Of a stretch of DNA of 64,000 bases, positions 35,600 through 46,509 are shown one piece after another. Numbering within the stretch: the first letter of the stretch is position 1; each line of letters opens with the position of its first letter. This DNA is from Aphrophora alni (lineage: Eukaryota; Arthropoda; Insecta; Hemiptera; Aphrophoridae). Made by a program: the position numbers and the translations under genes. The stretch lies in contig OY740776.1 in NCBI GenBank assembly GCA_963513935.1, positions 9,826,724-9,890,723 of the forward strand, read 5' to 3'. The notes under the pieces were generated by a model. That model worked only from the letters and a program-made list of their open reading frames with translations. It was not told the origin of the DNA and made no database searches.

Positions 35600-37290
35600 T
35601 TTCACATCTTGAACTGTAAAATGACCTAAAACTATGTGCACTATCGCAATTAAAATTTTTTAAGAAAAAACAAAAGTTGCATCCTTGACCTCGTCTTCAA
35701 AGGCTGGATTTTAATCAGATACGATTTAAAAACGTGTTTATGGTACAAATAAAACTAGTTTATGCCCTTATTTAAATATGTAAATTTATTTTTAAAGTTG
35801 GTATTTTTATTTTAACTTTTTAAACAACTAAAAATTTTTTGGTGACGTTTTGTTTTTGGTTTTTATTTAGTTTCGCGAATAGGTGAGTGAGAAAGTTTGT
35901 GCAAAATTTTTACTTTATTTATACATATATAGGAAAAGATAATACAGATAAATGTTAATGTAATTTAATAAATAATGTAGTAGCAAAATTTAATTAGGTC
36001 ATACTAAACATGTTAAAGTATGTAGGTCTGAAATAATCAATATAATTAATTAGAGATAATTTATCAGCTGTTGATTAGAAGAACAGGACACATGTTCTGT
36101 TTGGAATTTATAGGATATGGTTGGTAAAAAATAACATTGACTTTGAAGAAACTTATTAAAACTTTTATTGAGCTAGTAATTGTAACAGAATACTTATGTA
36201 TAGCGTGATTGAAGATATGTACTAGTGGTAAAAATAAAGAAAAAGGTTCAGTTAATCATGGGTCCGACAATCGTTATTTTCCGGTCTATCTGCCATTTTG
36301 TTTTTTATAAAAACATAACTTTGGAAATTATTAGGAGATGAAATCATCAGAATTCGAAAATGTTTTGTTTTTAGCCTAATTTTGGATGTTTTAGAAAATT
36401 GCCAAGAAATTAAATTTTTAGTTTTTTGGTTATCCGCTGGTCTCAAAAAAAAAATACCATTTTGTTCATTGTTAAAAAAAGACAATATTTTGTTCCTAAG
36501 ATTTTTTTTCCTGTAAATTAAAGATTAGCGGAGTTATTCATTAAAAAAAATTTGACAAGGGTGAAATTTTTCCCAAGTATTAAAAGGGGTTTTTCGTGTG
36601 GTTTGACATTTAAAATTTTTTGAATATTCTAATACATTGATTAATTTATTCATAAGGTTAATTTTTCATAATGAAAAGTTTAGGCGATAAAATTATCAGA
36701 ATTTGCAAATGTTTTGTTTTTAGGCTATTATTGGATGTTTTAGACAATTACCTAGAAAATAAAGTTTTAGTTTCAAAATAATTTCGTCATCCTCCACTAA
36801 TTCTAACCATAGTTTATGTATAGTGAGCTTTCCCACAGCCATACCATTGCATAGGCTGTACTTTTTTGCAGGCATATTAAGCATTTATAGAATATAGTAA
36901 AAAAAAAAAAAATACTTGTTAAAAAAAAAGTATTTTTGTACTAATTCATATGTTTTTTTGTTCCAGTATATTCGAATTCTTTAAGATGTATTTTGAAATA
37001 AAGGCTCATCGATGTGTTTAAATGTAGTGGAAAAGCTGTTAAGTTAATTTTTGAACCCATTTGCTATTTGTTTACAATTTCTTACTGAAATTATATTAAA
37101 ATATATGGGGTTCTAAATGTGAAGTGTTTAAGGTCTTTTTTGTGCGGTCAAAATGTAAAGAACATAAATGATTGTGCCTAAAATGAACCAAAATAGAACT
37201 ACATGTGACATTTAAAGATCAAAATCAAAGGTGTGAGAAAAAAACAAATATGTAATATCTCAGTTTAGATTTTTTTTTTTAAATTAAGAA
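35600..37290. other. Upstream region of gene A: repeats only
   Basis: R1 tail to 35930, then two copies of a repeat ('aatgttttgtttttag', 'ttggatgttttaga') at 36340-36430 and 36690-36780, also seen at 46270-46340. No upstream exon or core-promoter motif could be assigned to gene A. Confidence 0.4.
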
Positions 37291-37292
37291 AA

Positions 37293-37757
37293 ATGGCATT
37301 GAACTACACAGCGATTAGAATTTTTATAAACTTCATAATAATTCTAATACCGATAATCGGGCTTCTACAGAATTTCAATGGAAAAAAGATTTTTTACGCA
37401 AGTACACTTCCGGACACGATAAATTTAGAAAATATCTACTGCAAAAATCCTCAATCCTACCACAAAACCGATCTGCATTGCTCATCTACACGACAATTCT
37501 TTCTAACCTTAAAAGATGATTGCATAAGACAGAACGTTAAAAGCAAACATGTGGATAAGAAAAATCGGAATGCAACTGTCATAGTGTCGAATGAACATAG
37601 TGGGACAGATAAAAGAAAAACAGTTGACAATGAAAAGAAAGAAAAAGAAAATAGATCCGTATCAGCTGTAGATTTAGTGGTGATTGGTTTGCTTGTGATA
37701 TCAGCTGTTTTAAGTTTGGCCGAGTTGTACAAGGAGATACTGCGGAGACGAAATCAG
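37293..37757 (+). CDS. Gene A, exon 1: signal, ectodomain and membrane span
   Basis: ATG to codon 155, ending CAG-gtaagc in phase 0. Residues 1-24 are a hydrophobic signal (ALNYTAIRIFINFIIILIP). Residues 25-122 form a small ectodomain with three cysteines (50, 63, 77), a Lys/Glu-rich stretch (about 82-122) and N-glycosylation sequons at 93 and 120. A membrane span lies at about 125-145 (VDLVVIGLLVISAVLSLAEL), followed by a stop-transfer KEILRRRNQ. It is joined in frame to 38200-38332 and 42565-42776, giving 269 aa. I recognise no family. The antisense ORF at 37457-37732 is a shadow. Frame closure over three exons makes a real gene likely. Confidence 0.7.
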
Positions 37758-38199
37758 GTAAGCAAACACACGTTATTTGTGTTTATAAAGTCTTGGTACA
37801 GTTTTGAATATTTACAAAAGTATATTGTTAAAAAGATAAAAGAACAAATCTAAAAGGGTTTTTGAATTCTGAGGATCAAGTTGTAGCTTTTCAAACTTAC
37901 AAACTATATTCTAGTTCTTCGTATGATCTTTTCAGATAACCACCATTTTGTTTTTTACAAAAAAACATTATAACTTTGGAAATAGAAAGGATATTGATTC
38001 CAGATACTCATTTTGTATGTTACGTTTTATAAGTGTACCGAAAATGAAAACTTTACTTTGTTTATTTTTAAAATAGTGAATATCTAGAAATAAAGATTTT
38101 ACGTAAAAAAAGTATCAAAATCGCGTCCATCAATTGGTTTTAGGTAATGTTTAAATTTAACTTTTGAGGCAGTTTTATATAGTGATGTTAAACTTTCAG

Positions 38200-38332
38200 G
38201 CTGGAGGCACACCTGGAGAGATTAAACCCGGAGACAGACGAATGTCGCTGGTTGACCTTACAGTCAGCAGGCATGCTAGAAAACGTGAATCACAACAGCT
38301 GGACATGATGAGAATCAACAACAATACAACGG
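38200..38332 (+). CDS. Gene A, exon 2: basic cytosolic tail
   Basis: Acceptor AAACTTTCAG, 44 codons plus one base, donor ACGG-gtatag (acceptable but not strong). Encodes AGGTPGEIKPGDRRMSLVDL, then TVSRHARKRESQQLDMMRIN and NNTT. It contains RRMS (168-171), a basophilic-kinase-type site. Only about 40 bp of intron separates the donor from a tRNA-like insertion on the other strand, whose end makes an open 92-aa frame here that is not used if splicing occurs. Reading through the donor stays open to 38442, so a truncated isoform cannot be ruled out. Confidence 0.65.
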
Positions 38333-38370
38333 GTATAGTATTAATAATTATTTCAAGTGAAAAAATATAC

Positions 38371-38444
38371 TACCCAGACTGGGAATCGAACCCGGGATCT
38401 TTAGTTTCACGCGCCAATGCTCTACCAACTGAGCTATTCTAAGT
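38371..38444 (-). ncRNA. tRNA-like sequence (SINE head or pseudo-tRNA)
   Basis: Minus strand: ACTTAGA pairs with TCTGGGT as an acceptor (with G-U pairs); TAGCTCAGTTGGTAGAGC is a near-perfect A box/D arm; CCGGG-TTCGATT-CCCAG is a T arm with B box. The anticodon arm TTGGC-GCGTGAA-ACTAA has a C where U33 should be and a mismatched stem, and there is one extra base between acceptor and D arm. So it is probably not a working tRNA (the anticodon would be GUG) but a Pol III-derived SINE head or pseudogene, lying in intron 2 of gene A. Confidence 0.6.
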
Positions 38445-38699
38445 AGCCAGTATAGAGGATACACTCCCCACTTCACTTTGTTTATTGAAATTTTCGAGTT
38501 AAATTAACTACCTCGTTGCAACGATTCGAACTTACAAACTTTATGTATTTATTGATTTTTAATAATAATACTAGCTTGTTAGGATTACAATTATACTAAA
38601 AAGGTATAGTATTGTTCCAGTTTTTTTTTTCTTTCTCAAGTAAACGTACTTTAAAGAAAGTTATGTGATGGTTTAAAAAATGGACGTTGAGTATTTTGA

Positions 38700-39300
38700 G
38701 GTTATATATATTTTTAGGTTATCCGAGTTTATTTATTTTTTTTAAAATTTCTGTCTGTCATTTACAGTACAGCCTTCGTTGGACCAATTTGAATGAAATT
38801 TGATATTTGGCCATGTTTTGATCATATTTCAGGACACTTTAAAATCGTTTTAACTCAAAATTTCGGAGTATCTGACAAGGAAAAAAACAGAAAAAATTAT
38901 GATATTCTCAAATCTTCATTAACGAGTTATATCAAATGTAAGGGCACAATTAAAACATTGATCTCCAACTATCAAAAAATGACAGTTCGTGTGTTATTGG
39001 TAAAAACTAGACGCTGTAGAAAATACGTAATTTTTCAAGATCGGATCTGCCGATTTTGTTGAAATTTTAGCGAAAAGTAAGATTAGCGAATCAAAAAACA
39101 ACCTTGACTATTATAATTAAATACTAGATTTTAATAAATATGATTTAAGCTGAGAACTTGTCCGTGGTACAAACGTAGCAAGTTTAGGTTTCATTTAAAT
39201 ATAATCATTTTAAATGACGCCGTCAATGGTTTATTTTGAATTTTTAACTCACGTTTTTGTTAACGTGAGAAAGTTTGTACAAAGTGTTTACCTCTTAATT
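38700..39300 (+). repeat. Interspersed repeat family R1
   Basis: 'ttgaatgaaatttgatattt', 'aacgagttatatc', 'cgattttgttgaaattttag', 'cgtagcaagttt', 'cgtgagaaagtttgta'. The 89-aa plus-strand ORF at 38793-39062 lies inside it. Intron 2 of gene A; 39300-39900 adds nothing recognised. Confidence 0.5.
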
Positions 39301-39906
39301 ATAATATTTATCTAAATAGACAAACATAATATAACAAACAAATATAAACAACATTGCACAATATTTTTACCCTTATAATGTAGTATAAAGGGTGATGATT
39401 AGTCATGTTCTCAAACTTTAGGGTGTGATAAATTGTATCAACATAAATAAACTAGTTAATTGGTGCCATCATGGTACTTACCCAGCTCACACAATGTAAT
39501 ACAAGCAGATCCCCTCTATATGTAATGTCCAAGAGTTGGTTTCTTGAGCCTTGTAGGAAGTGTTAAATTGTATTCGGTAGATCAAGGGGTCTTATCCAGT
39601 AGGGTAAGTTTGTTTAAGCCTCCACCCCTTCGCTTGTCTTCGTGTCTCTGTCCTCGCGCGCCATATTGGAGAAGCCCCACTCGCTAAGCTTTTAAGATAA
39701 CAATCTTTATGTTAAGTATGTATAAAAATTATAAATAAAAAATGTAAATTTGTTCAACATCACAGGATGGTTCAAAATTGCACTACAATATTTTGTGAGC
39801 TAATTTTAGAGCTAAAACAAAGTTTGTAGTAGGCTATATAAATTTATACTAACACTTTATATTGTAAATATAACACTTTCCGTCTTTCGGCCATTTTATA
39901 TTATAT

Positions 39907-41782
39907 ACAGTGTGTCCCAAAAGTCCCGGACAGGTTCAATAACTTGAAAACCAAAAAAAGTAACTTTATATGTGCCTTCTAGTGATAAAAACTACTTTAT
40001 AGTAAATGAAACATTTTTAGCAGTTTACCAAAAATGAGGGTTTTGGGGGGGCACTCAATAATCTTAAAAGGAAACCCCCAGCGAGGGACCCTCATGATAA
40101 AGGGCTTATTTAGTCAAATACAACTGCTCAAACTAGAAGTAGATCTTGCCCCTATCTAAAATGGCGGCTGTTCAAATATTTGAAACAGCTATTTATTTCA
40201 TTGACAATTAATTACAATATGGGATCAAAATGTATTTAAAAAAAAAGTTATAATCATAATTACGATTATTGAATTTTGAAAAAATGCAGATTCATACAAA
40301 AAAATCAGGTGAATTAATTTGTACCATCAAAAATGTGTAAAAAAAATTATTAAAATTATATCAACTAACATATCACTTTTGTATACCCTCTAATAGAAAT
40401 TTCTGCTATTTTAAATAAGAAATAGTAATAATAATGATTACAACCAACTGTCACAAATGTTTTTAATACATTTCGATCCCGTATTCGTCATCTAATTGTG
40501 AAATAAAGTCAAATATTGTTTTCAAATATTTCAACGGGCGCCATTTTAGATAGAATATATCGACCTCTGGTTTGCGTAGTTGTGTCTTACTAAATAAGAC
40601 CTTTAACATGAGGGAGTCACTCGATGGGGTTTCTATTTAAGATTTACCTTCCCAGAACTCATTTTTGGGGGGCAGGTAAAAATGTCTCATTTGAAAAAAA
40701 AAGTAGTTTTTATCACTAGAAGGCAAATATAGTTATTTGTACAACTAGTGAGCAAAGTGGCACTTTTTTAAACGAGAGAAAAATGTTGACGCACGAGGTT
40801 TGCCGAGTGCGTCAATTTTATCGAGTTTAAAAAAGACACTTTACTCACGAATTGCACATTATACTTTGTCTACAGTTGTAATTTTGGCAATAAAAACAGA
40901 TCATACTGGCGTCGTACTTTTTCCTTGATTTGACAGGAAGGAGATTTAGTACAACGTTGTTAGGTTTTTCCGCTAATTTAGGCGGGGTATTTGACAGGTT
41001 TTCATCCTCTGAACTGTCAATATTTTAAAAGCAACTACACAAAATATAGCATAATGCTAAACAACACATCAACAGAATCAACACTGAGTAGAAGTTCTCA
41101 CGTCAAAACTGAGGTTATTTATGAATATTACAAATAACTTAGGTGTATTGTTGAGGAAACGGGATTACCAACTTCAAAACTCGGCAAACGAAAAATACTC
41201 TCCGTGTACATACACTGTCAATCATCTTCATGAATAATTACTTCCTTTTTTAACTTTAAAACGTTGTTTTGTTGTTTATTTATGTTATTTTAAATCTAAG
41301 AATTAATCTAACTTACATAAGGGACATTTCCTGTATATTATAAATCAATTCAAATAAACTTAACCTAAATTTCGTTTTGTTCGGTTTCCATTCGGAGTGA
41401 GCAAAGTAGTGTGCAAAGTATTGGGCAAAGTGAAACTGTTGAGAAATCAGCTGTTTTGCAAACTAATTTAAATGAACAAAATGCCACTTTGTCAACAACT
41501 GTAGACAAATAATATTTTTTCTATTTTTTTTTGTTTTCAAGTTATTAAACCGGTAGACATAAATTTCTAGAATTTATCTTCATTTCGGAAGAAGAATTAC
41601 TAAACCTCCCGACCAGGGGTTTGATCAATTTTGTCAAAGACATAGATCTCTCCTGAGTCCAACAAGAGGGGGGCACAAAAGATCTAACTAGGTCGCAGTG
41701 CAGGAGGGTTTTAAAACACTCCCCAGTCTTAATAAAAAGAAAAAAAATATTAAACCGGTCCTGGACATTTGGGACACACTGT
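39907..41782. mobile_element. Large inverted-repeat DNA element, ACAGTGTGTCCC ends
   Basis: Termini ACAGTGTGTCCCAAAAGTCC at left, and reversed at right ACAGTGTGTCCCAAATGTCC, set in TATA-rich flanks. Most of the left half (39950-40200) is repeated inverted at 40490-40730 ('tttttatcactagaaggc', 'ccattttagatag', 'gggtttc'), so it folds into a long hairpin. A second element is nested at about 40738-41512. No transposase seen; superfamily unknown. It lies in intron 2 of gene A. Confidence 0.7.
40738..41512. mobile_element. Nested element with palindromic subrepeat
   Basis: Starts with a hairpin ('gtgagcaaagtggcac' .. 'acgaggtttgccgag' .. 'gacactttactcac', 40748-40855); inverted 'tttgtctacagttgt' and 'acaactgtagacaaa' lie at 40866 and 41498. 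The block 41255-41400 ('aaaacgttgttttgttgttt', 'tctaagaattaatctaac') is repeated at 59100-59240, showing a dispersed family. Confidence 0.55.
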
Positions 41783-42097
41783 ATATATATAAACGTTATA
41801 CCCTGTAAGTATAAGAATTACAGATAAGATATAGACCTAGTAATGATTTATCAGTACACAAAAAAACCAAGACTTTATTTTGACCGTTTTAAAAATGGCA
41901 GTCGATTAAACTTTTCTACGGTTATATGTAGATGACCTACCGAAAAAAGATTAAAACACGTTATTTATTTAGTTAAAAGTGTAAATTTTTTCTCGTAAAT
42001 ATTTTGATACAATAATAATTTTTAAAATACCTCTTTTTGGAATCTTAGTCTTCTGCTATACTGGTAAAAAGTTACATAATATAATAATACATTAATA

Positions 42098-42312
42098 GTG
42101 GAACAGCCCTAAGAAGGCACTTACGCCCGGTGCGGGTCGGTAGAGGAAGAAGTGGATTATGTCGGAAAATAACACCGTTCCACAAACATTGACTTTGCCT
42201 CCGAATCGCCAGCTACCTGTGACTTGCCCTCCTCGCACCCCTTAACATTTACTTCGAGAATAGTACAGCGTTTTCACCCGATCTGCGAAGTGCCTTCTTA
42301 GACCTGTTCCAC
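42098..42312. mobile_element. Small TA-flanked MITE, 215 bp
   Basis: TA on each side; terminal inverted repeats GTGGAACAGCCCTAAGAAGG / CCTTCTTAGACCTGTTCCAC. GC-rich interior without coding sequence. Located in intron 2 of gene A, 250 bp before its last exon. Confidence 0.75.
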
Positions 42313-42564
42313 TATAGTACTAGTCTAGTAGTCTAAATGTGATCAGCGCATGCGCAGTTCCCTCTTCACTTAATGTCTTGTCTACTTTCAAAGATATGTT
42401 TTTGTAAAAAGCAAAATGGCCGATAGACCAAAAACAAAGCGTAGATTATATAATCAATTTTCTCGTTTATTGAATCATTTCCCAACATTTTGCCGTGCAA
42501 TTTTGAGTCTCTGTGTATAAAATATTTGATTTCATCCAGCTTAAACAATACTATTGTATTTCAG

Positions 42565-42776
42565 GCGTAAGACCTCCTCCTCCATTGATACGAAGGATGT
42601 CGTTTCCTGCGCAGTTACCAGAAATAACAACAATCCGAGGACGTCATCCTGCGCCGATGCGACAGCTGTCTTGGTGTTCTGCAAATCAAACGACCAATCG
42701 CAGATTATCCACCGACATGAGTGAAGATGACTCGTCCCCAGATCGGAGACGCGTTCGAATTATTCGAAGGCATTAA
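42565..42776 (+). CDS. Gene A, last exon: proline- and arginine-rich tail
   Basis: Acceptor CTATTGTATTTCAG. It completes a Gly codon, then 69 codons and TAA at 42774-42776. Starts GVRPPPPLIRRMSFPAQLP, continues through GRHPAPMRQLSWCSANQ and NRRLSTDMSEDDSSPD, and ends RRRVRIIRRH. A Pro-rich segment (203-206) could bind SH3, WW or EVH1 domains. Three more Arg-x-x-Ser sites (212, 235, 248), each followed by Phe, Trp or Thr, resemble PKA/CaMK-type targets. Frame agreement with exon 2 and a close polyadenylation signal support it. Confidence 0.7.
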
Positions 42777-42850
42777 TATTCTGTGTGTGCCATCAGGACC
42801 AAAGGAATCCACTCATCCTTCATACCAAAAAATGTAAAGAATTGGATGTC

Positions 42851-42856
42851 AATAAA
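42851..42856 (+). terminator. Polyadenylation signal of gene A
   Basis: AATAAA 75 bp after the stop codon, followed by a T-rich stretch. Confidence 0.6.
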
Positions 42857-42859
42857 TTT

Positions 42860-45080
42860 TAAAACTATCTTTTGTAGAAAACATAAGTGTCAAATAATTA
42901 ATATTACCTTATGATATTTTATACAGGGTGTGAAAATGTCGGTTAAATATTTTTTTAATTAGAAAAGGGGGTAATATGAAACTTTTTTTGGTGTTGTAGG
43001 GTGAATACCACCTCAAAAAGAGTTTAATTTACAAACTAAATAATATCTCCGTTTAAAAGCATTGTTTATTAATAAATTAGACGTTACTATTGTAAGGAAT
43101 AAAAATTACAGTTGTTGAATTCAAAACATAAATAAACGAGCTAAGCAAACAATGGTTCACTGTTAAAAAGTGTGTTCAAAAATCAAGAATTTTATTGTTA
43201 TTTATTTTACAATCTTAGTTTTGTTTTTTTCAATGCAGGAAAACATTGTATTCTAATATATTTTTATTATTTTGTAATGTTCTCGTTTGATATTTTGACA
43301 TTCTTAAACACCTAATGAGATTTAAAATCCTAATCTGATCTATCAGGAAAAAACCTTCAATCAAGAGCCGTTTCAATGATTGACAAATTTATGAATTTAA
43401 AATGACTAAAGATTTACCAAAATAATTTACACACGAGGCTTGCTCACCTTCTATTACTTGAGCTATCCTGATTCTCTGTAGTAGGTCCTTTTCACCAATC
43501 AGCACCCTGGCAACGTCTTCCCGCCCTAACAAACTTCGGGGTTTGTTCCTTGGGTAAAAAGAAACCAAAAACTTCCTTAAAACACCTCTACAGAAACGAA
43601 ACTTGAGTAAATTGTTTCTATTGTTAGTTTCAGATAGTGTGTTAAGTTTCATATAAACCAACTCATTTCAAAATGACAGCCATTCAAATCTTTAACATTG
43701 AAACTAGCCATTTTTACAATTTGTTTACGTATTTTCTTGTGAGCATACTCACGAGTGCGTTACTTTATTTAAAATGCCAGTTTTAGCATTTTAAAGGAAA
43801 AAAAAACACGTTTTTGCATTTTCTTTCTTCATAAAACACATCTTGCGTATAGGTCTACTCAATAGAAAGTACATAAAAACTCTACATTAAAATAAATGTA
43901 TTTTTGGCATAAAATGGCGGCAATTTAAAATTTTTCGAAAAATGCCGATTGGGGCTGTAAGAATTAATTAAAAAAAAAAATTAACCACTTATTTACAGCA
44001 TCAACATTACACAGTTTCCCTTAATTTTTACGAAAATCCGACAACTTTCCTGTTATTTATTGCATTTTTACCAAAAAAACCCTGAAGTATCATACATTTT
44101 GGATTTTTGAGGTTAGTATTAATTTTTAAAGTGTATTTACCGGAACAGGATTTTTAGTATTTTAAATATTTTTCTACAACCAAAAGAATCGAAGATATTA
44201 AAAAAATTAGCGTAGCAATGCACTTAAAATGGATACAAAATGCACATTTATGCAACATAACATATGTAACAAAAAATAAACACTCCAACTTTGCAATTAC
44301 ATCACTATCAAATTACAAATCCCTCTACTATTATACAGATTCAAATCGGAATATGTTACAAGGTTTACCATGATGTTTGCAGTGTTTTATTTTACTTAGT
44401 CATCGAACGTCATTCCTAATTCGGGCGTTAAAAATAACGATTTAATATGAAAATAAGTTGTAAAATAACTTAATAAACATAATTCATAGGTTAGCAACTT
44501 AAATTGTACACAACATAGGGGTGTTTTAATCGAAAATACATTTAACCCATTCGTCAGGACTTGGTTTGCGAATTCGATTTTGAAAGATGATAGCCTACCT
44601 AAATATCTGTAGGCCTAGGCCTATTTTATGTTTAAAAGTCTCAAAATTTTTAAAATAATACAATCTTAATTTGTTCGTTTTATTCTATTTTCAAGTAGAT
44701 TTTGAAAATAAACAAATATTATCTACTTTTAAATAAAAGCAGGCCTATGTTTGTAGGTTATGTTTTATTATTAACATATATATTCAACAAATCTACACAT
44801 TATTATAGTTCAGGTAATATACTTAAATTACTTACAATCATTATAATAAGGCTGTTTTACTGTACACATTTTTGGTATTTAAATTCAGACGTACGCTTAG
44901 GTTAGAAGTTGAAAATAACAGCTGGTACCACAACAACAGACAATATTATAAATAAATACGGGCTGGGTAAGTACCACGATGTCTCATAGGCTTGTTTAAG
45001 ATATAAACCAATCCATTTGTTTACTCAAACATCAACGGGATTTTACTTGGTTGTTCGAAATACGATCTCTTAAACATGTA
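42860..45080. other. Intergenic between genes A and B
   Basis: Transposon-end motif 'tatacagggtgtgaaaatg' near 42923 and R2-like 'aaaatggcggc' text around 43910. The 90-aa minus-strand ORF at 43389-43661 is compositionally mixed but has no splice or family support. A short repeat 'cgggctgggtaagtacc' at 44955 recurs at 39476 and 56080. Confidence 0.4.
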
Positions 45081-45086
45081 ATAATG

Positions 45087-45100
45087 GTTGCTATGGTAAC
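45087..45100 (+). promoter_or_regulatory. Perfect RFX X-box upstream of gene B
   Basis: GTTGCTATGGTAAC, a symmetrical X-box (GTTGCT-AT-GGTAAC), ends 62 bp before gene B's ATG. In animals RFX factors bind such sites close to the starts of ciliary genes, in insects those of ciliated sensory neurons. Position and perfection make it the best regulatory candidate in the window. Confidence 0.55.
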
Positions 45101-45162
45101 AAATAAAGAAATTAGAACAGAACTAAATTTTATCTTTTTATAATTCAACTACAATACATAAC

Positions 45163-45253
45163 ATGGGTTTTTGTGAAGGATTTAACCAAATGTTTGCGTA
45201 TATTTTTAGCATAGTTTTTGTGGTCAGTGTTTTAGTTATTTCCTGTCTTGCAG
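45163..45253 (+). CDS. Gene B, exon 1: signal peptide
   Basis: ATG, 30 codons, then G and donor CAG-gttagt (phase 1). Peptide MGFCEGFNQMFAYIFSIVF then VVSVLVISCLA: a hydrophobic core followed by Ser-Cys-Leu-Ala, a good signal-peptidase site exactly at the exon end. Joins 50426-50596 in frame (Asp-Asp-Gln-Cys). The design equals gene C's exon 1 (GCA-G in phase 1 before Asp-Asp-x-Cys). The complete product with 55755-55792 is 99 aa. No earlier in-frame ATG is needed; the X-box upstream fits a nearby transcription start. Confidence 0.65.
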
Positions 45254-45429
45254 GTTAGTTTTAGTTTGTACAAATTAAAAATTTTTAGGTTAGGAAACTA
45301 TATTGGTTGTTGGTGATTTTATGATATAGTTTTAGTTATTGTGATCACCCTTATAAAACGCTCATCCGAGACGATGTAATGCAAACGAACCTACCCAATA
45401 GAGTAATTTCGCCACCGTGTTTGGTTCAA

Positions 45430-45447
45430 TATACAGGGTGTAAAATA
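45430..45447 (+). repeat. Transposon-end motif ATACAGGGTGTAAAATAA
   Basis: One of about ten ACAGGGTG-type ends confined to the right half of the window; no partner end identified. Confidence 0.3.
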
Positions 45448-45679
45448 AGCTCCGGGACGTCTTAATTGTGTTTTAACCATTACAGATAGAGCTACAAAGC
45501 TTTTCACATTGTTAATTGACATCAAAACCTATTTCAGTGGACCGTTACTTTTGCAAGGGGATGGCCTACAAGGAGTAAGTAGGAAATCTTAAAGTGAATT
45601 TTAAACCTAAAAATATTTGCAAAATAATGTTTCGAGTTTTGAGCTTACAAATAAAGGGGGTCTGTATATTATCCAATTG

Positions 45680-45920
45680 CCTTGTTTTCTCGGGTGGTTC
45701 TTAGCCACTTCCTTACATCTTCCACTATTCCATTCTATACTGGACGATCCTTCTTCATCTTCCGCACTCCATCACTTTTACGTCTCCTAAACGTTCTGGC
45801 TGTATCATTCAAGGTGTGCCAATTCTTCTTCTTCGCCCTGGTCTTCCAACATAAATCGCTTTACAGTGAGTCCTTCCTCCATTCTATCCACATGATCTAG
45901 CCACCTGGGTCGCCTTCCTA
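45680..45920 (-). pseudogene. Non-LTR retrotransposon (LINE) ORF2 C-terminal scrap
   Basis: Minus-strand reading in mixed frames gives RRPRWLDHVDRMEEGLTVKR, then PGRRRRIGTP and VEDVRKWLR-like text. This is the tail of LINE reverse-transcriptase proteins of the RTE/Jockey kind (RWLGHV.RM....K....G.R.RGRP..RW.D.V). Broken by shifts; no reverse-transcriptase core, polyA or duplication seen. It lies in intron 1 of gene B. The plus-strand ORF across it is a shadow. Confidence 0.6.
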
Positions 45921-46379
45921 TGACTTTTCGTCATTTAGAGCAGTTATTCTAAATAGAATGAAATGGTTGCCCTCTTTTAACTATTAAGTGTATTAAATAT
46001 TTATTTAAATACTAGCTCTTATATTTATGAGTAGCCTAGCAACAAGTCTATTGAATCACAGTTGCAGTTAATTGCCCTAAATCTTAATCGTTTTTGAAAT
46101 GATTGTTTTTTATCTTTCCTGCCAATTTGTAGTGAAACCAACCGTTTTTGAGTATTTTTACTTTAAAGTTTTTAAGCCAGCCGCAGATTTAAATCAATAT
46201 TTTCATTTTAAAAACATTTCTGATAATATAATTTATTATTGCTATTAATTAATTAGTTAATTATAATTTAGAAATATTTTGTTTAGACTAATGGTTGATG
46301 TTGTAGACAACTACCAGGAAATTACATTTTTAGTTTCTTGCCGATAATTCGATTATCTTTTAACGTAGAAAGAAAAACT

Positions 46380-46416
46380 GGTACTTACGTATTAACGCCA
46401 CCGCAGCAACTTTGCG

Positions 46417-46471
<55 letters not shown>

Positions 46472-46505
46472 AAAGTTACTGCGGTGGCGTTAATACGTAA
46501 GTACC
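46380..46505. repeat. 39-bp inverted arms around a (TA)n core
   Basis: Left arm begins GGTACTTACGTATTAACGCC and ends ACTTTGCGCA; the right arm is its inverse with one mismatch; about 24 TA units between (46419-46467). Arms differ from the 10763/28168 family but the architecture is the same. Confidence 0.85.
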
Positions 46506-46509
46506 GAAA

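Noticed and set aside
37457..37732. 91-aa antisense ORF
   Set aside because: Shadow of gene A exon 1, whose three-exon frame closes correctly.
38371..38444. Functional tRNA-His (anticodon GUG)
   Set aside because: U33 is C, the anticodon stem is mismatched and an extra base separates acceptor and D arm; more likely a SINE head or pseudogene.
43389..43661. 90-aa minus-strand ORF with balanced composition
   Set aside because: No recognisable domain, no polyadenylation or splice partners; left as unsupported.
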